Assembly: GCA_958430865.1 (NCBI GenBank)
Contig: CAUDNR010000820.1
Coordinates: 7,994 to 21,187 of the forward strand
Direction of reading: 5' to 3'
Origin: Entrophospora sp. SA101
Lineage: Eukaryota > Glomeromycota > Glomeromycetes > Entrophosporales > Entrophosporaceae
Length of the DNA: 13,194 nt
Shown here piece after piece: positions 7,466 to 13,194 of the stretch. Position 1 is the stretch's first letter; each line of letters opens with the position of its first letter. Both the position numbers and the translations under genes were made by a program. The notes beneath the pieces are model-generated. The model made no database searches. It worked only from the letters and a program-made list of their open reading frames with translations, and had not been told where the DNA came from.

Positions 7466-8860
7466 ATGCATAATTTAATAAAAAATCATAAAAAAGTATA
7501 TTCGGTTAAAAAATCATCAAGTAGAAATAATAACAACAATATTATTGACAATAAATTAATTCGAAATCAAAGAACTGGTACTATCCAAAGAAATGGTGAT
7601 CATCAACTTTCTGTAGCTGATATCATAGATTATAATCTTGACGGTGATTTATTATTCTCGTTATCATTATCATCATATTATTATTCTTGGGGTAATTTTT
7701 AATTTAATTTGTACACACGTAACAGTTATTTTCGTTGGTCTTTTTAGTGGTAAGAAAAGTCAATCAACTGGACATCATTACTCTTGTGAAACAAACGAGT
7801 TTTATAATTGTTTGATGGAAAGTGGTAAGTTTCTTCTTTTCATTCATTCATTCACTCATTCATCCCATCTGATCAAATCTGATCAAATAATTAATAATCA
7901 TAACAAAAAAAGGGTTTACTAATGGTGAAAAAATAAATTGTGTTGATGACCAACGTTTACCGATTGATTTTAAATGTGGTTTGATTAATTTGGTTCATCG
8001 ACCAAAACATCGATCAAAGGTTATTTTTTAAGATAGATATATATTTATGTGTGTGTTAATTATTAATTATATAGATAATAATAATAATAATTACCGCCGT
8101 TGCCTATCTTTAGAAAAAGTTATCTTTGACAGATATTATACAAGCTATTCCAAATCTACTTGACAAAGTAGAAAGATATCATCCAAAGTTTATTTGTTTT
8201 AATGGGAAATCAGCCTACGATGCTTTTGAAGTATATCGGTTACAATCTGATCAATCAAGCCTTGTAAACAACAATGACAAAAGCAATAGAGTTAATGAAA
8301 AATGGGGCTTAAAGCCATTAATTATTCCCTGGAATGATAATTCTGGTCATACAAAAATATTTGTTATAATGCCGACAAGCAATAGAGCCTCCCAGTATCA
8401 AAAAAAAGATAATATTATTTATTTCAAACAATTGAAGCATCTTGTGAATAATCTTTCACACAATTCAAACAATAATGATAATGTTATTGACAATTTGGAT
8501 TCAAATGACAATGATAACAAAAATCTTAATGTTTCCAAGAATATATTATCATCAACCATCGTCCCTCATGGTGAAGAATCGTCATCATTGTCGTGTGATA
8601 AAAATCAAAAATCTGCTGACAAATATTTTTCTTCTACCGCTACACCTTCTTTTCCTACTTTTATTTCTTGTTTTTCGAATGACAATGATGACGATAACAA
8701 CAACAACAACAACAACAACAATGGATTTGGTGATATTGATAAGTTTATTTCAGATTTTAATTATGAAAATTTACAAAATCTAATTTTTAATAATGAGAAT
8801 GACTTAAATTCGATTAATGTTAATTCATCATTTTCATCAAATTTGGAAACACGATTATAA
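7466..8860 (+). CDS. TDG/Mug-family mismatch DNA glycosylase homologue with altered active site
   Basis: The family removes uracil or thymine from G:U and G:T mispairs in nuclear base-excision repair. Four exons fit: 7466-7643, 7726-7824, 7913-8019 and 8114-8860, with introns of 82, 88 and 94 nt that all begin GT and end AG. They join to 376 residues. The product aligns colinearly with thymine-DNA glycosylase: SVADIIDYNLD (49-59), VIFVGLFSGKKSQSTGHHY (60-78), TNEFYNCLMESG (82-93), VDDQRLP, CGLINLVHR, RYHPKFICFNGKSAYDAF, WGLKP, and IMPTSNRASQY (213-223). The family motif GINPG, whose Asn activates water (N140 in human TDG, N18 in E. coli Mug), here reads GLFSG at 64-68. The Asn is Phe66 and the Pro is Ser67, so normal catalysis is doubtful. 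The following PGPGN loop is SCETN. The tail from about residue 243 is disordered and Asn/Asp/Ser-rich. An ATG at 7436 would add ten residues, mostly hydrophobic, from a T tract; I prefer 7466. Confidence 0.85.
7644..7725 (+). other. intron 1 of the glycosylase gene
   Basis: Donor GTGATT, acceptor GTAACAG, phase 1. Splicing joins NLD to a valine codon and then IFVG, restoring the conserved strand just before the active-site loop. Confidence 0.75.
7825..7912 (+). other. intron 2 of the glycosylase gene
   Basis: Donor GTAAGT (consensus), acceptor an AAG at the end of an A run, phase 1. Splicing joins CLMESG to FTNG, as the family alignment requires. The acceptor lacks the usual pyrimidine tract. 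Confidence 0.75.
8020..8113 (+). other. intron 3 of the glycosylase gene
   Basis: Donor GTTATT, acceptor CTATCTTTAG, phase 0. Splicing joins HRSK to KKLSLTD, in the position where the family has a variable SK-x-LS segment. Confidence 0.75.
8696..8720 (+). repeat. AAC microsatellite encoding poly-Asn
   Basis: A short AAC run inside the last glycosylase exon encodes a run of about nine Asn in the tail. It is AT-rich fungal low complexity, and its length probably varies between isolates. Confidence 0.8.
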
Positions 8861-8973
8861 TCTTTAATCATAATTATTGCAATTAATAGTGATAGTAATA
8901 ATATAGTAATAGTAGGCATTAGGTGCAAAATAATAAAAAATTGAGATTTGAAGTTGCACAATATTTTTCATTC

Positions 8974-8998
8974 TTTTTTTTTTTTTTTAAAAAAAAAC
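8974..8998. promoter_or_regulatory. T15A9 tract immediately upstream of a start codon
   Basis: Fifteen T (8974-8988) then nine A (8989-8997) and one C precede the ATG at 9000-9002. A similar T11A7 tract precedes the glycosylase start. Poly(dA:dT) tracts disfavour nucleosomes in fungal promoters. Any role here is inference. Confidence 0.4.
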
Positions 8999-8999
8999 A

Positions 9000-10117
9000 A
9001 TGGAATTTAAAATAAATCTTATAATTATTTATAATTTGTTTTTTATATTATTATTTTCAGTAAAAATCACAAAAACATCAACACCAATAACTACAACGGA
9101 ATCATCAAATCATCAAGAAAAAGCCAATCACAATAATAATATTTTTGAATATATTCAACAATCGTTAATAAATTTTGATAATTATCCGATAGAAGATATT
9201 AATATTGATAAAAATGAAATATCTGCAATTCGTAACTTCTCAGAATCTTTAGCTAAACTTAGTATCAGAGGTGAAATTGGTAAATTATATGAATTAACGG
9301 TTCCACAAGTTGTTAAAAACTTTGCTAATATTACTATTAAAATTAAAAAAAATAAATTAAACAAAGATGATGAAGAAGATGAAGAAGATAAAATTGTTGA
9401 CATTAAGAATAGGAACAAAAAAAAATATAATAAACTGCAAGTGAAACAAATTAATAGCATGAGAGCTTTACATTTAATTGATTCTATTTACGAATCAGTA
9501 GATAAAGAAGTTCCTTATTTCTATACAGAAAAACAATTCTCTTTATATGTACCAAGGTTTTCACCTTTAATAACATTATTTCACATAATAAGCATTAGGA
9601 TCAATCAGATCATAGATAAATTTTCAATATTTTCATGGATTCAATGTTCATCATTCAACGAAACATTTCATAATTATATAGACCGATCAATATTTTATAA
9701 TTCTTTATCATCTGGTTTAACATCTTCTATACAAAGTGAAATCATATCATCATCATCAAAAGCAATAACCAATGATAATAATGGTACTGGTAATAATGGT
9801 AATGGTAATGGTGATATTGACATTGATATTGACATAAAAACTAATTTATTAATTAATAGGTTAAGTTTAATTTCAATACAGATCCATATGTTGAAATCTA
9901 TAACTTCTTTGATAGGATTAAATGATAATAATAAAGATAACAACAATGATGATGATGACAGTAACGAATTGGTTAAAACACTGATTTATTTATGTATGAT
10001 TTCTGATGAAATCAAAAATTCTGTATCTAACATATCAAAAGAACTATTAAAAAAGATTATAAACAATCAAAAAAATTTTACAAACTCATCACAGTCATCA
10101 TCATCATCATCATCACC

Positions 10118-10149
<32 letters not shown>

Positions 10150-10183
10150 CATCATTATCATCATCATCACCACCATCACCATC

Positions 10184-10222
<39 letters not shown>

Positions 10223-10583
10223 TACATCATCATCAACAACATTATCATCAGCTATCACAGCTACAACAATCAAGAGTATAAACAAGAGATTATCAATGAA
10301 AATATTAACAAGAAATTTTCATAATAATAAAAGTAAATATTATCGCTATAACAAAAACTACAACAATAATAAAATTGATCGTGACGAAAATAACAATGAA
10401 GAACATACATTACATCAAAAAATTGAAGAAATTATTTCTTCTATGAATGATTCTTTAGATACTTATGAAATTGGAAAAATTGCAAAATCTTTATTTTGCT
10501 CATCTGAAGAAGGAAAAGAAAAGAAATTAAAAGAAAAAAGAAAATTTATATATCGTTTTTTATATCCAATTATATATCAATAG
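9000..10583 (+). CDS. predicted secreted or lumenal Ser/Thr-rich protein, unknown family
   Basis: Uninterrupted 527-residue frame from ATG 9000 to TAG 10581-10583, with no intron needed. The N terminus has a basic residue then a hydrophobic core (INLIIIYNLFFILLFSV) and polar residues, a clear signal peptide with cleavage probably near residue 20-28. Residues about 40-330 look globular, with mixed helix-forming sequence and few Cys, interrupted by an acidic KDDEEDEED stretch near 125 and a Gly/Asn/Asp tract near 260-275. Residues about 363-419 are almost pure Ser then Thr, the kind of stretch that is heavily O-glycosylated. The C-terminal 100 residues are Lys/Asn-rich, and there is no second membrane segment or obvious GPI signal. 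It starts 139 bases after the glycosylase stop on the same strand, but in a eukaryote that does not imply co-transcription. I recognise no domain. Confidence 0.65.
10087..10258 (+). repeat. TCA/ACA trinucleotide tract encoding Ser-Thr run
   Basis: TCA triplets with a few CCA, then ACA/ACT triplets, fill about 170 bases. Nearly every serine codon is TCA and nearly every threonine is ACA. This shows expansion of a microsatellite and not selection on amino acids alone. Confidence 0.85.
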
Positions 10584-10898
10584 TCTAACGTAATCAGTTA
10601 TCACAATTCATCATATAGAAATAAATAAAATCAATCTATTTAAATAATTTTTCTTTTTTTTTTAAACTAAAAATCATAATGATTAAAAAAAAGATCTAAG
10701 CTATCTTCCCCAAAAATATTTAATTGATTACTGTGCTTCGGTAAGATCATTTTGATCATTCATTCATTAGAAAGGATTCTTAAACTGTTACCTCATCATC
10801 TTTCTGAATAAATCTGGTACTTTTTTGCTTGCATGTCTGGATGCTTATTAGTTTGGTTATAAGTGCATACGATGGAATTTTATATGGGGATTTGAATA
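10584..10898. other. 3' flank and spacer
   Basis: AT-rich, with a CTTTTTTTTTTAAA tract at about 10650 and no protein-like frame. The first exon of the following membrane protein may lie here: ATGTCTGG at about 10833 and ATGGAATT at about 10871 are candidate starts, but neither gives a clean splice into the open frame. Confidence 0.35.
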
Positions 10899-11385
10899 TT
10901 GGTCCGTATTTTTAAAAATTGTAGACCTTTAAAATTATACACTTATATTAGTGAATTTTGCATTGAAGAATTTGGATATGACTTATGCAATATATGTGGA
11001 ATATTAAATTCCGTTGTTACTTATCTAAGTATTCTGCTGGTTATTTTAATTATAATTGGACATGCAGTAAAATGGAGGCAGATAACAAAGATATGGAGTA
11101 GCGTTATTTTGGCGATGCTAATTACCTATCCAGCTTTTGCATCAGGTTATCTACTTACTAGTAACATTTTTACTTCTATTATATCTTTTACTAGATTAAT
11201 CGAGAGTTTCTTAGGCAAGTCTAAAACCGCAATATCTTTTTATATCAATGGAAAATGGAAAGATAAAAATGATAAGGAATCAGAATTAGATAGTTTTAAA
11301 ACGACGTGTTACTTATTTGGAAAAAGGTGCAAAAAAATAATCAAAAGAATGATTTCTGATAATTTCACTGAAAATATAAAGATAT
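10899..11385 (+). CDS. predicted two-helix membrane protein, 5' end unresolved
   Basis: The frame opens after a TGA at 10893-10895 and has no ATG before its first internal Met, so an upstream exon is needed; ATTGTAG at about 10917-10923 could be the acceptor that enters it at PLKLYTYISEFC. The protein has a short N-terminal part with clustered cysteines (FGYDLCNICG), two strongly hydrophobic helices (VVTYLSILLVILIIIGHAV and VILAMLITYPAFASGYLL) joined by a basic loop WRQITK, and a Lys-rich polar tail. The tail ends at NIKI: a donor GTATGT at 11386 and an acceptor TTTTTATTTTCAG at 11450 would splice directly into a TAA. Reading through instead adds twelve residues to a TAG at 11420. Family not recognised. 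Confidence 0.45.
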
Positions 11386-11450
11386 GTATGTCGAATTTGT
11401 TTTATTTTCATGTTATATAGTTTTTCTGATCGATGTTTTTTTATTTTCAG
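11386..11450 (+). other. possible terminal intron of the membrane-protein gene
   Basis: GTATGT donor and a T-rich TTTTTTTATTTTCAG acceptor, 65 nt. Splicing completes a TAA across the junction, so it changes only the last residues of the protein. Confidence 0.4.
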
Positions 11451-12640
11451 AATCCATTTGTTTGATAGCATAACTACATAAAAGCTCATTATCATACTGT
11501 ATATATATTGTAAGAACGTTATTTAAATAAAAAAAAAACAATGCAATAATTTTGGCCTGGTTAATATCATATTAATATGCAAAAGGTAAATGCGATTAAT
11601 TTTGTTATATCTTCAAATTGCTCAAAAGGTATCCATTCTTAAAATATAGTTTGGCAAAGATGATTTCGTTTGATATTGATTGTTGAATAAAGTAATTAAT
11701 TGTGTCATTTCCAGTTATCCAAGTATTAAAAGGACTGTAATTGTAAACTGATACACCCTTCTAATGTTGTTCGTCAAATTCGCTGCAATTAAGTCAAAAT
11801 GACATAAGTAAAATTGCTTCAAAGGCTAATAATAAAATATAAAAGCTTACAAAAAAAACATATAAATATATAAATTCCAAGGTCTCCTCTTCAATTTTAT
11901 ATTTTTATATTTTTCAATCTCTCCTTTGTTTCATCAGTTATTCCCAAGGAATACAAATTCAGTTTCCCACACACTCATTTACCACCAAACTCGAACATCT
12001 CTTGTATTAATATTAATAACGTGATATATACATGATCGGGCGGGGTAGATAAAATCATCGAGTGCTTGTGTTCCAGGGTCAACTAATTTTTAATGTAGAC
12101 CCATACAACACAATTATTATTATCTTTGATTGATCAAGTTATTTTACAATAATAAACCTTTATTGTAGTGATCAATTAATTTGAATAGGGAATGATTTTG
12201 GGTCCAAGCAAAGAAAAAGAAAAACGTTGTAATTTATTTTCTTCGTTTAAAGCACTTTGATAAAGGCAATTGAAGTATCGTCCAATGGTTAATTGAAAAT
12301 ACTGGTAGTGTTATTGTAATCATAAACGTGAGGCTGTTAAACAAGATATTGAAGTGAGCTTGCAATCGGTCAATAAATATAACCAAGAACCAAGTAAACT
12401 AATTAATTGACAAGTACCGAATTATTGTGAGTTAATTGCAATTAAACGACAAGGGTAGCCCATAATCAGCTAGTCAATATTAACCGACTATTTAACAAGA
12501 TTTATTATTTCAAAATAATTTAGCTTTAAAAAAAAAAATAAAAAAAAAAATAATAAACAATTCTTTTGTTTCTATTTATTACTAGAATCTAATGTTTAAA
12601 AATATTGTTAGCAATGGATAGAGGTGTTAATTTCCAATTA
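11451..12640. other. 1.2-kb gene-free stretch
   Basis: No protein-like frame on either strand and no tRNA-like A/B box pair. There is an unusual GC-rich word, GATCGGGCGGGGTAG, at 12034-12048 in otherwise AT-rich DNA, and an A-rich tract at about 12528-12558. It probably holds the 3' end of the membrane-protein transcript and ordinary spacer. Confidence 0.45.
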
Positions 12641-12654
12641 ATTAGTTAATAATG

Positions 12655-13190
12655 AAAATTTTTATTAGAAAAGAGTTACAATCAAGATTATTTAATGAAC
12701 TATTACTTGCATAACTTTTTAAATTTTTAGATTTAGCAATCTCATCATTTAAGATTCTACTTTTATGATATGCATCTGGGTGTGATTTGTGTACTTTTTG
12801 TGAATCACTACTAGTAATACTACTACTTATATTACTATTATTATTATCATCACCATTTCCACGAATTTCATTAATAGCAAATTCATAAAGCTCTCTACTA
12901 GTTGATCTTTTTGATGGATCCACCACATCCCAACACTTTTACATCATTTGCACATAATCATTAGGCATTCCTGGTAATGTTGGTTGTCGTAAACCTTCTA
13001 CACATATACAATTCCATAGATTTTATTTGATGATTTTTCATCAACTGGTCCACATAATCCTAAATCTGTAATGTAACAACAACCTCCTTGCAATAATATA
13101 TTACCACCATGTAAATCACAATGGATTAAATATTTTCGATGTAAATCATGTCATCGTCATTATGTCATGCCACCATCATATTAATATGGA
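12655..13190 (-). pseudogene. decayed TKL-type protein kinase of the Glomeromycotina-expanded class
   Basis: Minus-strand pieces match the C-terminal half of a protein kinase domain. LHRKYLIHCDLHGGNILL (13140-13090) is the catalytic loop, with HCD for HRD. YITDLGLCGPVD (13075-13040) is the metal-binding segment; DLG for DFG is usual in this fungal expansion. After IYG the frame breaks: the activation segment and following helices, roughly 50-60 residues, are missing, and the sequence resumes at GLRQPTLPGMPNDYVQMM. A TAA (12941-12939) then sits where a Lys codon is expected, followed by KCWDVVDPSKRSTSRELYEF, the usual kinase C-lobe end, and a Ser/Asn-rich tail with SHPDAYHKSRIL typical of these proteins. 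A stop also lies just upstream of the catalytic loop. Two or more disabling lesions make it a pseudogene. The N lobe is beyond the window or lost. Confidence 0.8.
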
Positions 13191-13194
13191 AGCG

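Noticed and set aside
8475..8783. 102-codon plus-strand frame with poly-Thr and poly-Met/Ile
   Set aside because: It is an out-of-frame reading of the last glycosylase exon and its AAC microsatellite.
9182..9460. 92-codon minus-strand frame with hydrophobic segments
   Set aside because: Antisense of the secreted-protein gene; its hydrophobic runs come from the complement of Lys/Asn codons.
10067..10285. 72-codon minus-strand frame of poly-Asp and poly-Val
   Set aside because: It is the reverse reading of the TCA/ACA microsatellite in the secreted-protein gene.
12255..12345. tRNA-like A box near CCAATGGTTAATTG
   Set aside because: No B box (GGTTCGA-like) at the right distance and no acceptor stem pairing.

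Overview
The window looks like nuclear DNA of an arbuscular mycorrhizal fungus (Glomeromycotina, Rhizophagus-like). It is very AT-rich. Coding stretches are asparagine-, lysine- and serine-rich and broken by short GT..AG introns of about 65-95 nt. Much of the rest is miniature inverted-repeat elements and decayed gene copies. A broken kinase at the right end closely resembles the greatly expanded TKL-type kinases of these fungi (catalytic loop HCDLHGGN, DLG in place of DFG, then LCGPVD). This is inference from gene style, not a database match.

Layout. Bases 1-3,100 hold minus-strand remnants: an acidic C-terminal piece (95-235), a glutamine/asparagine-rich repeat protein with plausible splice sites and probable frame damage (about 1026-1822), and a frameshifted BED-type zinc-finger relic (2680-3071). 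Small terminal-inverted-repeat elements lie between them (503-640 and 920-1060). Bases 3,500-7,000 are an element-rich zone: a TA-flanked MITE (3503-3775), a DNA topoisomerase II fragment (4159-4629) broken by a frameshift and a deletion, a nested set of inverted-repeat elements bounded by a 10-bp direct repeat (4958-5925), and a separate inverted-repeat element built on TTTCGTCGA (6627-6943).

Bases 7,466-11,450 form the only convincing island of intact genes, all on the plus strand. First is a four-exon gene of the TDG/Mug mismatch-specific DNA glycosylase family. Its splicing can be read base by base and rebuilds the whole fold-level pattern, but the catalytic GINPG motif reads GLFSG, so the catalytic asparagine is replaced by phenylalanine. 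Second is an intronless 527-residue protein with a signal peptide and a Ser/Thr microsatellite tract. Third is a two-helix membrane protein whose first exon I could not find. I see no evidence that these three act together. Bases 11,450-12,640 appear gene-free, and 12,655-13,190 carry the kinase pseudogene on the minus strand.

The observations most worth following are the glycosylase with the altered active site, the nested repeat with a readable target-site duplication, and a MITE that may supply the last codons and stop of the Q/N-rich gene. I found no rRNA, tRNA, CRISPR array or prokaryote-style operon.
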